From the NCBI GenBank assembly GCA_004010535.1, contig RQYE01000010.1, forward strand, positions 1 to 64,000: a stretch of DNA of 64,000 nucleotides, given 5' to 3'. The translations under genes were made by a program, and so were the position numbers. The notes beneath the pieces are model-generated. The model worked only from the letters and a program-made list of their open reading frames with translations, was not told where the DNA came from and did no database searches. Shown piece by piece: positions 28,827 to 37,103 of this stretch (position 1 is its first letter; every line of letters begins with the position of its first letter). This DNA comes from Coriobacteriales bacterium OH1046 (GTDB lineage Bacteria > Actinomycetota > Coriobacteriia > Coriobacteriales > Atopobiaceae).

Positions 28827-29137
28827 AGATTGTTGCGGTTACCGCATGCACGGTCGGTGTTGCTCACACCTACATAGCACGCGACAAGCTCGAGGCAGCT
28901 GCTGTTAAGCGCGGGCATGCGATTCAGGTCGAGACCCAGGGAAACGTGGGGATTGAGGACGAGTTATCTCCGGAAGCGATTCGAGATGCCGACATCGTCA
29001 TTCTTGCTGCGGACGTGACGGTAGCGCACCAGGAGCGCTTCGCCAGAAAGAAGGTCGTGCGGGTGCCCTCAGTGGTGGCGATCAAGCAGGCGGACCAGCT
29101 CATTGGGAAGATTGAAGACAAGCTGGGAGTGAAGTGA
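28823..29137 (+). CDS. PTS fructose-type IIB component
   Basis: 104 residues. The active cysteine is Cys9 in VTACTVGVAHTYIA (usual form C-P-T-G-I-A-H-T), followed by the family marks VETQGNVGIEDELS and ADIVILAADVTV. The Pro after the cysteine is replaced by Thr. As separate IIA, IIB and IIC proteins, this is a three-piece fructose-family system that phosphorylates a ketose or sugar acid during uptake. It overlaps the IIA gene by 4 bases. Confidence 0.9.
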   Translation: MKIVAVTACTVGVAHTYIARDKLEAAAVKRGHAIQVETQGNVGIEDELSPEAIRDADIVILAADVTVAHQERFARKKVVRVPSVVAIKQADQLIGKIEDKLGVK

Positions 29138-29138
29138 C

Positions 29139-30227
29139 ATGGCTAAGTGCAGAATCAACACCGGTCCCATGATGACGGGCATCTCCTACATGATTCCCGT
29201 GATCTGTCTGGGAGGTATTCTTCAGTCGTTCGGAACCATGCTGGGTGGGTCGTCGGTCGGCAGCGATACGACTTCCTTCGCGGGTATGCTCTATGCGGGC
29301 GGCACGATTTCGATGAACATGGTGGTGCCGGTGCTCGCAGCCTACATCGCTTACGGCATCTGCGACCGTCCTGGCATCGCGCCTGGCCTCATGATCGGCG
29401 TGCTGTCCGTAAACTACAAGATCGGCTTCGTCGGCGGCATCATCGGCGGCTATGCGGTGGGCTATTTCCTCAGGTTCATGAAGGAGAAGATCCCTCTGAA
29501 CAAGAACTTGCAGTCACTTATGCCCCTGCTCATACTACCGATTCTGGGTGGCCTGTTCTCCATCCTGCTCATGGACTACGTGGTGGGTCCGCTGCTCGGC
29601 GGTCTGCAGTCCTTCCTCGTCGGACTGTTCGCCGAGCTCCAGGCTGGGCCGAGGATTGTGTTCGGCCTGGTCATGGGCGCGATGATGGGCGTCGACTTCG
29701 GTGGCCCGGTCACCAAGATTGCGACCACCGTGGCAAACGGACTGGTCGCAGACGGCGTGCTCGGGCCCGAGGGTGCCAAGGTGTGCTGCGGAATCGTCCC
29801 CGCCCTTGGCTTGGGCCTTGCCACATTCCTGTTCCCGCAGAAGTTCACAAGGGCCGAGCGCGCCACCGGTCCATCCACGATTGTCCTCGGCTGCGCTCAG
29901 GTCGGTGAGGGCGGCTTGCCGTACCTGCTGAGAGACCCCCTCCACGTCATGCCCGCTGGCATTGCCGGCAGTGCTGTGACAGGCGCGATTGCCATGTTCT
30001 TCAACGTTGGCTCCCCGGTCATGATGGGCGGCTTCTTTGCCTTCCCCGTTATGCAGAACATCTTTCCCGGTGCCTTCATTGCCGTTGCGGCCGGCGTGGC
30101 CGTCGAGATTCTTCTCGTTGCCCTAATCAAGAAGACGGTCACGGGTGAGGACGAGCTCGACGAGCTCTCTGGGCTAGATGATGCCTCTGGTGACGTCGAC
30201 TTCGAGATTTCCATAGAGGAGGGCTAA
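29139..30227 (+). CDS. PTS fructose-type IIC permease
   Basis: 362 residues with eight or more membrane helices. The N-terminal TGISYMIPVICLGGILQSFG and the mid-protein MMGVDFGGPVTKIA (substrate-site Gly-Gly-Pro-x-x-Lys) are classical for EIIC-fructose, as are EGGLPYLLRDPLHVMPAGIAGSA in slightly altered form and the LIKKTV tail. The acidic C-terminal 30 residues are hydrophilic. It starts 1 base after the IIB stop and 2 bases separate its stop from the aldolase gene. Confidence 0.9.
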   Translation: MAKCRINTGPMMTGISYMIPVICLGGILQSFGTMLGGSSVGSDTTSFAGMLYAGGTISMNMVVPVLAAYIAYGICDRPGIAPGLMIGVLSVNYKIGFVGGIIGGYAVGYFLRFMKEKIPLNKNLQSLMPLLILPILGGLFSILLMDYVVGPLLGGLQSFLVGLFAELQAGPRIVFGLVMGAMMGVDFGGPVTKIATTVANGLVADGVLGPEGAKVCCGIVPALGLGLATFLFPQKFTRAERATGPSTIVLGCAQVGEGGLPYLLRDPLHVMPAGIAGSAVTGAIAMFFNVGSPVMMGGFFAFPVMQNIFPGAFIAVAAGVAVEILLVALIKKTVTGEDELDELSGLDDASGDVDFEISIEEG

Positions 30228-30229
30228 CG

Positions 30230-30886
30230 ATGCGCCGGAAGGTGGTGGAGGAGCTCGACCGCGCCAAGCTCATGTGTATCTTTCGTGGCGGGAAGATGTC
30301 AGACGACGAGCTGAAGAGAGCCTGTCAGGCGGTGCTTGACGGTGGCTCGCGCCTCGTGGAGCTGACGTACAACCATAATGACGGCATGGTGGCGGATACC
30401 CCTCACGCCATCTCGCTCCTTCATGAGACCTTCGGCGACGACCTCATGATTGGCTCGGGCACGACATTGAGCGCCGACGAGGTGAGGATGGCGCACGAGG
30501 TCGGAGCAAGCTTCGTTGTCGCTCCGGTCTTGGACCGGACCGTCATCGAGGAGGCCGCGCGCCTTGACCTCATGTGCATGCCGGGTGCGGGAAGCGCCAC
30601 CGAGGCGCTGCGAGCCTACGAGTGGGGGGCGGACTACGTGAAGCTTTTCCCGGCGGGGGAGATGGGAATCGGCTACGCCAAGGCCCTCATGGCGCCGCTC
30701 GGCTTCATCAAGTACTTCGCGGTGTGCCGGATGACCCCTGAGTTTTTCGAGGAGTGCCTTAAGGCTGGCTTTGCCGGCGCCGGGATCAGCAGCTACATAA
30801 ACGCTCCGGAGCTCATTGCCTCCGGCGCGTTTGACGAGATTGAGCGGCGGGTGTCCGAGTACGTGAACATAGCCGCACACTATTAG
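30230..30886 (+). CDS. KDPG/KHG aldolase family protein
   Basis: 218 residues of the class I 2-keto-3-deoxy-6-phosphogluconate aldolase family, which splits 2-keto-3-deoxy sugar acid phosphates into pyruvate and an aldehyde phosphate. Expected catalytic residues are present: Arg19 (IFRGGK), Glu44 (VELTYN) and the Schiff-base Lys138 (YVKLFPAGE). The phosphate-loop part GAGISSYIN is also visible. As last gene of a PTS operon it should act on the imported, phosphorylated product or a rearranged form of it. No dehydratase is encoded here, so the pathway is incomplete within the window. Confidence 0.85.
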   Translation: MRRKVVEELDRAKLMCIFRGGKMSDDELKRACQAVLDGGSRLVELTYNHNDGMVADTPHAISLLHETFGDDLMIGSGTTLSADEVRMAHEVGASFVVAPVLDRTVIEEAARLDLMCMPGAGSATEALRAYEWGADYVKLFPAGEMGIGYAKALMAPLGFIKYFAVCRMTPEFFEECLKAGFAGAGISSYINAPELIASGAFDEIERRVSEYVNIAAHY

Positions 30887-30946
30887 CTCTCACTTCGGAG
30901 TCTGCCTAAAGGTATCAGACACCTTGGTTGAATTAAAAGCTCATTC

Positions 30947-30974
30947 GAACGCCCGGTCTCGGTCGGGCGTTTCT
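30947..30974 (+). terminator. Rho-independent terminator of the PTS/aldolase operon
   Basis: A 9-bp stem (GAACGCCCG with CGGGCGTTT plus C) around an 8-base loop ends in a short T run. It lies 60 bases after the aldolase stop, and a smaller hairpin (AAGGTATC...ACACCTT) lies at 30909-30925. Confidence 0.75.
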
Positions 30975-31322
30975 CATGGTAAGCGGAACGGTGAGCGTCT
31001 GGTCCGACCGCATGCCCGTGGCAAAGGAGCAGCCCGACCGGGTACGGGACAGCCATTTCGATGGTCTTGGAGCAGGGTGCCAGGACCCCTTGGTGCTTTG
31101 CCCAAGACTCAGTCGAACGGTCGAGGCCATCGTTCTTGGTGGGGCCCGCCGTAGGCGACCCTGAACATGAACATGGCGATCGGGGAGAGTCCGTCAAGAG
31201 GGGCCTCGGCTCGGAGCTCGCGTGGTTCATGGGAAGTGAGCGGGTGGTCCTAATCCCTTCTGGATGTGTTCCGTCAAGTAAAACTGAGCCAGCGGGACTG
31301 CGGTGGGAATCCTGGGCCGGTT
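30975..31322. other. Gene-free stretch before the IS3 remnant
   Basis: Open frames here lack motifs and ribosome sites. The last 25 bases before 31323 resemble the outer end of the IS3 copy at 14.2 kb (GGGAATCCTG and neighbours), so they belong to the element. I see nothing else. Confidence 0.4.
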
Positions 31323-31327
31323 TCATC

Positions 31328-31666
31328 CTATGCTGCTAGCCCCAGATCCCTGCGGTATTGCGTGGGGCTCCTGTAGTCCAAATCGCCCTTGATGCGGACG
31401 TCCCGATACCACTTCAGGTATGCATCGAGCATGTCGATGGACCCGCCCATCGCAACCCCGCCCCAATCGCATCCGTAGGAGAGCTCCATCTCCAGCCTTT
31501 CGAAGAAGCCTCCGCACCTCGCATTGCCCGGGCCGCGTCCTCTCCTTGGCATGGGTCTGGCTAGACCCTTCTCGTTGCAAATCCCTATCCGTCCCGGCCA
31601 ACGGTAATGGCACCCGCGACCTGAGCGAATCTTAGGGCGCCCGCCATCGCCGATGTGTTTTGTCAA
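31328..31666 (-). pseudogene. IS3-family transposase, C-terminal fragment
   Basis: About 110 codons of the DDE integrase domain of an IS150-group transposase. Recognisable pieces are RGCHYRWPGRIGICNEKGLA, MPRRGRGPGNARCGGFF (normally Ser-Arg-Lys-Gly-x-x-x-Asp-Asn-Ala), LDAYLKWYRDVRIKGDLDYR and SPTQYRRDLGL at the end. The first two catalytic aspartates are missing with the lost N-terminal part, and the Asp of the Asp-Asn-Ala motif is replaced by Gly. A shorter relative lies at 14.2 kb. Confidence 0.75.
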
Positions 31667-31699
31667 TAGGTTCTGAGCGAAAAGGTCATCGGGAATTGA

Positions 31700-32870
31700 G
31701 CAGTTCGCTCACGGGCCCTGGGCATGGGAATCGAGCAGGCCTACCCCTGCATGAGCGCGTGCCGGACCCGGTGGGACTCGCCGCGGAACCGCAGGAGCCT
31801 GCCGTGGTGGACGACGCGGTCGATCGCCGCGGCGGCCATCTGGCCGTCGCCGAAGACGGCGCCCCACCTCGAGAACTCGAGGTTGGTGGTGATCACGGCG
31901 GACTGCCTCCCGTAGGCGTCGGAGAACACCTGGAACAGCAGCCTCGCGCCGTCGGCGTCGAGCGGGAGGAACCCGAGCTCGTCCACCACCAGCAGCCGCG
32001 CGCGGCCGATCTGGGCGGCCCCGTGGTCGAGCCTGCCCTCGTCGCGGGCGCGCCTGAGGCGCATCACGAGCGACGAGGCCGTGAAGAAGCGGGCCTCGAG
32101 CCTCGCCCCGCAGGCCAGGGCGCACAGCGCCGAGGCCATGTGGGTCCTGCCCGTGCCGACGTCGCCCATCAGCACGGGGTCGTGGGCCCCGTCCAGGAAC
32201 GGAAGCGACGTCAGGCCGGTCCTGCCGAACCCCTCGGGCCACAAGACCGCCGACCAGTCGTAGCCGTCGAAGGACTTGGGCGCCGGCAGCGCGCAGCGCC
32301 TGAGCAGCGCGGCGCGCCTCGAGGCCTCCCTGCCCGCCCGCTCGGCCTCGAGGAACTCCGCGAGGTACTCGACCTGCCTGGGGGTGCCCCTCGAGGCCCG
32401 CTCTCTGAGCGTGGCGCCGGCGAGCACCGCGCGGAAGTTGCCGAAGTCCACCTGCGCCGTCCCCGGCGCCCACTCCAGCTCCAGGTAGCCGTCCCCGCCG
32501 CGTGCGCGTCGGTCGCGGGGTGCGGCCTCTCCTGCGGCAGCGGCGCGGAGGGCGACATGTCCTCGGCGTCGGCGTACTTCGCGACGGTGCTGCGGCTCAC
32601 GCCGAGCCTGCGCGCCATCTCCGCCCTTGGGACGCCCGAGGCGTCCATCTTTCGTATATCCTGTCTCGTGTCAGGGGGCACGGTCATCCTCACCCTCCTC
32701 CCGGCGCCGCTCGCCAAAGCCAATGCGCCTGGAGGAAACATACGACGGGGCCGCGCCCCTTGCGGGGCACGGCCCTCTCTCCTGATCAAACTGCTCAGTT
32801 TCCGGTGACCGCGGTGCGCACTTCGCGGCGACCATCAAGGGCAGTTATTAGTGAACATCAACAGATCGTC
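31700..32870 (-). mobile_element. IS21-family element remnant with istA-istB joined by deletion
   Basis: Minus-strand element. From right to left: a 5' end (32695-32870), istA start at 32687 (GGGAGGAGGGTGAGG before it) with HTH EMARRLGVSRSTVAKYADA, then a frame change and the catalytic-domain opening LELEWAPGTAQVDFGNF. This runs directly into IstB (TPRQVEYLAEFLEAERAGRE onward), so nearly all of IstA is deleted. Compared with whole IS21 elements, at least 1 kb is missing. Only an IstB-like ATPase frame stays open. Confidence 0.75.
31741..32451 (-). pseudogene. istB: IstA-IstB hybrid frame (IS21 helper ATPase)
   Basis: 236 codons. The first 20 or so come from IstA (VDFGNFRAVLAGATLRERA); the rest is an IstB-type ATPase with FDGYDWSAVLWPEGFGR, Walker B LLVVDELGFLPLDADGARLL, TTNLEFSRWGAVFGD and IDRVVHHGRLLRFRGES at the end. 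Walker A reads GDVGTGRTHMASAL, with Arg where the essential Lys of Gly-Lys-Thr should be. IstB helps IstA choose target DNA by ATP-driven assembly. With no IstA and a mutated P-loop it is almost surely inactive. Confidence 0.7.
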
Positions 32871-33105
32871 TCCTTATCTATCCCCCCTAATCGAAAGACA
32901 AGGCAATCAAGTAAGGTAAGGCCCCTCCAGGCAAGGCCGGCGTGGGCATGCTCAAACCCGCAACATCAAGGCTATCAAACACAACGAGTCAAGGGGCCAT
33001 CTAGTCTGAACGGAGCGAAGACCGGGGCTCGGGTCTTTGGTCGGCACCTCTAGGGTTATACCCTTAGAACAAACCACCTGCCAGGCGGGTGGTCATGATT
33101 GCCAT
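32871..33105. other. Gene-free stretch between IS21 remnant and CRISPR repeats
   Basis: No coding signal. An imperfect hairpin (ACCACCTGCC with GGCGGGTGGT, one mismatch) sits at about 33073-33092, immediately before the first CRISPR repeat. It has no T tail. Confidence 0.3.
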
Positions 33106-33194
33106 GGATTATCCCCATGCGTGTGGGGAGCGCTGCGGCGGGCGCAAAGTCAGCGGTACAAGACGTAAATTATCCCCATGTGTGTGGGGAGCGC
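33106..33194 (-). CRISPR. Orphan type I-E-like CRISPR, two repeats and one spacer
   Basis: Two 28-base repeats at 33106-33133 and 33167-33194 enclose a 33-base spacer, giving the 61-base period typical of type I-E. Read on the minus strand, the repeat is GCGCTCCCCACACGCATG followed by GGGATAATCC, with the short GTCCCC-type hairpin and GGGATAA core of I-E repeats. The second repeat differs at three positions (one inside the loop region, two at its end). No cas genes lie within the window. It is probably the remnant of a larger array. Confidence 0.6.
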
Positions 33195-33498
33195 TGGGTG
33201 TTGGAAAGTGGCGCTAATTCTTGATTACTTGAGTTTTGCCTGTTGGATTGCCATTTGCTCAGATATGTCTCAGTTCATTGGACAGATATGCCATTCGTAG
33301 AGAGACATCGCGAGAATGAGGCATTTATGGATGGACTCATCATAAACTTCTCTGTCGATCGTCTAATTCAGATCCTCACAGCCGCACTTCTGATGTTGCC
33401 GCCCAATTCCAGACACGTTTGATCGGACTGGAGGCATCTCTATTTCCAGACATCTCGCCATCGGTAGTTTTGGGAAACAGAAGCACCGGGATATCTGA
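33195..33498. other. Gene-free stretch between CRISPR remnant and ATPase promoter
   Basis: AT-richer than its surroundings. Minus-strand open frames here have no ribosome site or motif. I see no further CRISPR repeat and no leader-like run that I could name with confidence. Confidence 0.3.
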
Positions 33499-33527
33499 TT
33501 GCCTGTTTTTGCCGTTTGCGTCATAAT
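33499..33527 (+). promoter_or_regulatory. Sigma-70-type promoter of the DUF4143 ATPase
   Basis: TTGCCT and CATAAT are separated by 17 bases, ending 25 bases before the ATG at 33553. The spacing is ideal and each box has two departures from consensus at most. AAGGGGGAAGC provides the ribosome site. Confidence 0.55.
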
Positions 33528-33552
33528 CAGGCAATAGACAAGGGGGAAGCTC

Positions 33553-34839
33553 ATGGAGATCAAACGCGACAAATACCTCAACGACCTTAAGATTCGCATG
33601 CACAGCGGCATGATAAAGGTCATAACCGGTATACGTAGATGCGGCAAGACCTATCTTGTCTTCGAGCTCTTCCGCAAGCATCTCATAGAAAGCGGCATTG
33701 CGCCCGAGCAGATAGTAGAGGTCGCCTTAGACGATGAAGACAACGAGTGCCTGCGAGATCCAAAGGAACTCTCCTCCTACATCCGCGCCAAGATCAAGGA
33801 TGATACGATCCCCTACTATGTCCTTCTCGACGAAGTCCAATACGCCATAAGCGACGAGGAGCTCAAAGGCGCCGGACCTCCTCGGCTCTACGGGGTCTTG
33901 AACGGACTTCTCCGCAAGCGAAACGTTGACATCTATGTCACCGGATCCAACTCCAAGCTCCTCTCCACGGATGTGATGACCGAATTCAGGGGCAGAGGTG
34001 ACGAGGTCCACATACGGCCCCTCTCCTTCGCCGAGTTCATGCAGGGCTATGGAGGGGAGCCGTATCGAGGATGGATCGAATACTCCACCTTTGGGGGAAT
34101 GCCCTACCTCACCTACATGCAGACTATCCAGCAGAAAATGGACTATCTAACTCGCCTTTTCCGAGAGACCTACTTCAAGGATATCATCGAGCGCAACAAG
34201 ATTGCGAGGACCCAAGAACTTGAGGACTTGGTCGATATCCTCGCCTCCTCGGTGGGTTCCCTCACAAACCCTCCCAAGATAGGGGCCACCTTCAAAAGCG
34301 TTGTCAACTCATCGATAAGCCTGCATACCATACGAAGCTATATCGACTACCTCATCGAAGCCTTCCTCGTGCAAGAGGCGAAGCGCTACAACGTCAAGGG
34401 AAGGCGCTATATAGGGAGCCCTATGAAGTACTACTTCGAGGATGTCGGGCTGAGGAATGCCCGGCTTGGATTTCGCCAGGTCGAGGAGAACCACATCATG
34501 GAGAACATCATCTATAACGAGCTTAAGATGCGTGGTTTCAGCGTCGATGTTGGAGTGGTCGAGCGGCGGGAGAAGCGCGATGGGCGCGATTCGCGCTCCC
34601 AGCTCGAGGTGGACTTCGTCGCCAACCTCGGGCCTGAGAGATACTACATTCAATCCGCCCTCCAGATTCCCGATGCCGCAAAAGATGCCCAGGAAAAGGC
34701 CTCTTTGCTGCAGATAGGCGACAGTTTCCAGAAGATCGTCTTGGTGCGGGACACTATTCGCAGGACAAGGGATAACGATGGAATCACCACTATGAGCGTG
34801 TACGACTTCCTGCTCGATCCAAACAGCCTAGGAGTGTAA
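33553..34839 (+). CDS. AAA-type ATPase with DUF4143 domain
   Basis: 428 residues. The ATPase part has Walker A TGIRRCGKT (25-33), Walker B YYVLLDEVQ (88-96) and the sensor VTGSNSKLL (129-137). The C-terminal DUF4143 domain has the late LEVDFVA and YYIQSALQ, a restriction-enzyme-like core. These proteins are widespread, often strain-variable, and their true job is unknown; defence or toxin-like roles have been suggested. It stands alone behind its own promoter in a region full of dead mobile and defence genes, and is intact. Confidence 0.85.
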   Translation: MEIKRDKYLNDLKIRMHSGMIKVITGIRRCGKTYLVFELFRKHLIESGIAPEQIVEVALDDEDNECLRDPKELSSYIRAKIKDDTIPYYVLLDEVQYAISDEELKGAGPPRLYGVLNGLLRKRNVDIYVTGSNSKLLSTDVMTEFRGRGDEVHIRPLSFAEFMQGYGGEPYRGWIEYSTFGGMPYLTYMQTIQQKMDYLTRLFRETYFKDIIERNKIARTQELEDLVDILASSVGSLTNPPKIGATFKSVVNSSISLHTIRSYIDYLIEAFLVQEAKRYNVKGRRYIGSPMKYYFEDVGLRNARLGFRQVEENHIMENIIYNELKMRGFSVDVGVVERREKRDGRDSRSQLEVDFVANLGPERYYIQSALQIPDAAKDAQEKASLLQIGDSFQKIVLVRDTIRRTRDNDGITTMSVYDFLLDPNSLGV

Positions 34840-34875
34840 AGGGTTTTAAAGATCTGCCCCATGTGGCCCGGTCCA

Positions 34876-34936
34876 TCTGGGTATGCGATTCCAGACATAA
34901 ATCGGGCGTCATTTCGTCTCGAATCGCATACCCAGA
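34876..34936. repeat. 16-bp perfect inverted repeat after the ATPase gene
   Basis: TCTGGGTATGCGATTC at 34876-34891 and its exact reverse complement at 34921-34936 enclose 29 bases. It begins 37 bases after the ATPase stop. No T run follows, so it is not a standard terminator, but could act as one in RNA. Confidence 0.7.
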
Positions 34937-35179
34937 CGCTACGGATGGGAGACCGCGGAGCATCTCGCTATGGCTGCGCATCTTGTGGGGGCCCTCCCTG
35001 GCGACCGCAAACGCAGATACGCCCGCTGCCGTCTTGCTGCTCAAGCGGGTTTCCGACAGCGGTTGCGCTGGAGATGCGCGCGAGCCCCCGGCTGATCCAA
35101 GATTTCAGACACGCGACCGGGTGAATCGCACGGATAGCGCCAGTACCCCTCCCGGCAGTCATCGGCAGGTGAGCATGAC
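34937..35179. other. Gene-free stretch before a dead ATPase gene
   Basis: Long open frames run through but none shows a family motif. It may contain the deleted N-terminal part of the ATPase remnant that follows; I recognise no Walker motif in it. Confidence 0.3.
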
Positions 35180-35745
35180 GCATGTACTCGCCTGCGGCTA
35201 CAAGAAGCTCAGTTATTACGCCGTTGTCGAGGAGAGGGCGGGCGCAGCAAGTACGGGGGCAGCCTGCGATGGCTCCACGATGCCGGGATCGTCAGCTTCT
35301 GCCACAACCTCGAGGCGATCGGCCTGTCGCTCGAGGGGAATGCGATGGATGACAGCTTCAAGGTGTACATGCGCGACGCGGGGCTCCTCGTCTCGGTGCG
35401 GGAGGATGGCTCCCGGGCAGACACCATGGACGGCAACATCGGCATCTACAAGGGCGCCGTCTAAGAGAACATCGTGGGTTTCCAAGCAGGGCAGGAAGCT
35501 CTACTTCTACGGCAGCAGCGATCGCTTCGAGATCGACTTCGTAATACGGGATGCGGGAGATGCGGTCCCCGCTGAGGTCAAGTCCGCCGAGAACAGGCGT
35601 GCGAGGAGGAGGGATCAAGCTGAGCACCGCGAGCCAGAGCAGGAGCGGTGTTCTGGAGATGATCCCGCTCCACCTGTCGCCGTTCCTCTCGCAGGTCGAG
35701 CGGATATGTCTGCAACCCGCTCCAGTATCAACCCATGCTGTGTTA
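35180..35745 (+). pseudogene. C-terminal remnant of a second DUF4143 ATPase
   Basis: In one frame: KYGGSLRWLHDAGIVSFCHN, LSLEGNAMDDSFKVYMRDAG, LLVSVREDG, MDGNIGIYKGAV, then a stop. In the next frame: GRKLYFYGSSDRFEIDFVIR and VPAEVKSAENRRAR. These are the winged-helix and nuclease-like parts of a DUF4143 protein, including its Glu-x-Asp...Glu-Val-Lys residues. The whole ATPase half is absent and the gene is frameshifted near 35465. It is not a copy of the intact neighbour at 33553. Confidence 0.7.
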
Positions 35746-35774
35746 GGATAAATCCAAGGGCGAAGGCATCGATC

Positions 35775-37103
35775 ATGAAAAACAATGACAAATCGAGGCC
35801 GCATCAAGGCAAGCCGGTCCTACGCTATACCGGCTATTTCGCTGTCCTGATGATCCTGATCGCCCTGACCGATGTCTTGGACAATATGGGCACCAACATC
35901 GGCGGCAACATCACCTCAAGCTTCATCACGGAATTCTTCGTCAACGGGACCGTCTTCGGTCGTAGCTACACCTATGAATCCGGTTTGGCCCTGCATAATA
36001 CGATCGGATTGCTAGGCTACGTAATCGCTCTGATGGCACCGTTCTATAAGGCCCTGGCGGATAAGATCGGGAGGAAGCCGCTATTTGCCATCTCCTCGCT
36101 GGGAATGTCGCTGGGCCTGCTGATCATCTTCCTCAGCGGCTCGTATCTGATGTTTCTGGCAGGCAGTTTCCTCCTGTCCTTCTTCACCGGCAGCGATATC
36201 CAGATCCTCTATGTCTTGGAGGAGGCTCCTAAGGAGAAGCGGGCGACGATCTACAGTTTCCTGAAAGGATTGGGCGGCCTGTCTTCCGTCGCGATTCCGA
36301 TGATGCGGGCAACCCTGATGGGAAACGATCCGGCGAAGTGGCGCAACGTGTACCTAGCGCCGGCGCTCTTCGGTTTCGTGGTCGTGATCCTGATCCTCTT
36401 GCTCGCAAAGGAGACGAAAGCCTTTGCGGACGGTAGGGTCCGGGCGAGGAAGGACGGGAAGCCGGCCAAGTCGGGGATCATCTCGGCGATCGGGTATATC
36501 TTCCACCGCAAGGATCTGAGGACGCTGTTGCTGATCAAGATGCTGTTCGACGCAGCGATGATTGCGATGACCAGCTACGAGTCGATCATGCACCGTGCCG
36601 ATATGAGCACCGCAGACATCACGACTGCAGAGTATTTCTATCCGCTCCTCTACTGCGGCTCCGTCATCCTGTCGGGCATCCTGGCGGATAGGATCGGTCG
36701 GAAGAAGACGGTGCTGATCTTCGGCGCAGCCTGCGCGATATCGTTCGCCCTGTTCATCCTGGGTGCCAACCTGCTTTGGAACCCGGCGTTCGTCGGGATC
36801 GCGTACGGGCTGTATCTCGGCGGCTTCTGGATCGGCCGGGATTACATGGAGATCATCTCCACGGAAATGGTGCCGACGGATATCCGGGCCTCGGTCATCG
36901 GCGCGCAGGGGCTGTTGGTCTACATCGGTATGGGGTTGGGCTTCGCGTTCGTCAATGTCGGGATCCTGTTCTTCCCGATCTGGGCGGTGTGCCTGGCTTG
37001 CGCGTTGCCCTGCATCCTCGTGTCCATTATCCTGCTGAACTCCAAGGTGGAGGAAACGATGGGCGTGGATTACGAGGCGATTCCGGAGGACGACGGGCCA
37101 TGA
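35775..37103 (+). CDS. Major facilitator superfamily transporter
   Basis: 442 residues with 12 predicted helices. The loop between helices 2 and 3 reads ALADKIGRKPLFAISS, the usual MFS signature, and it recurs in the second half as LADRIGRKKTVLIFG. It resembles sugar- or metabolite-proton symporters in layout, but substrate cannot be told. Start ATG 35775 gives a normal cytosolic N-terminus; a longer frame reaching back to 34863 runs through the dead ATPase and is not real. Its stop overlaps the start of the oxidoreductase gene (ATGA), so the two are co-translated. Confidence 0.85.
   Translation: MKNNDKSRPHQGKPVLRYTGYFAVLMILIALTDVLDNMGTNIGGNITSSFITEFFVNGTVFGRSYTYESGLALHNTIGLLGYVIALMAPFYKALADKIGRKPLFAISSLGMSLGLLIIFLSGSYLMFLAGSFLLSFFTGSDIQILYVLEEAPKEKRATIYSFLKGLGGLSSVAIPMMRATLMGNDPAKWRNVYLAPALFGFVVVILILLLAKETKAFADGRVRARKDGKPAKSGIISAIGYIFHRKDLRTLLLIKMLFDAAMIAMTSYESIMHRADMSTADITTAEYFYPLLYCGSVILSGILADRIGRKKTVLIFGAACAISFALFILGANLLWNPAFVGIAYGLYLGGFWIGRDYMEIISTEMVPTDIRASVIGAQGLLVYIGMGLGFAFVNVGILFFPIWAVCLACALPCILVSIILLNSKVEETMGVDYEAIPEDDGP

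Noticed and set aside
31660-32808. 382-residue plus-strand frame across the IS21 remnant
   Set aside because: Antisense to recognisable IstB motifs; no motif of its own.
34863-35774. N-terminal extension of the MFS transporter back to 34863
   Set aside because: It would run through the DUF4143 remnant and an inverted repeat, and the translation is low-complexity. ATG 35775 gives a normal transporter.
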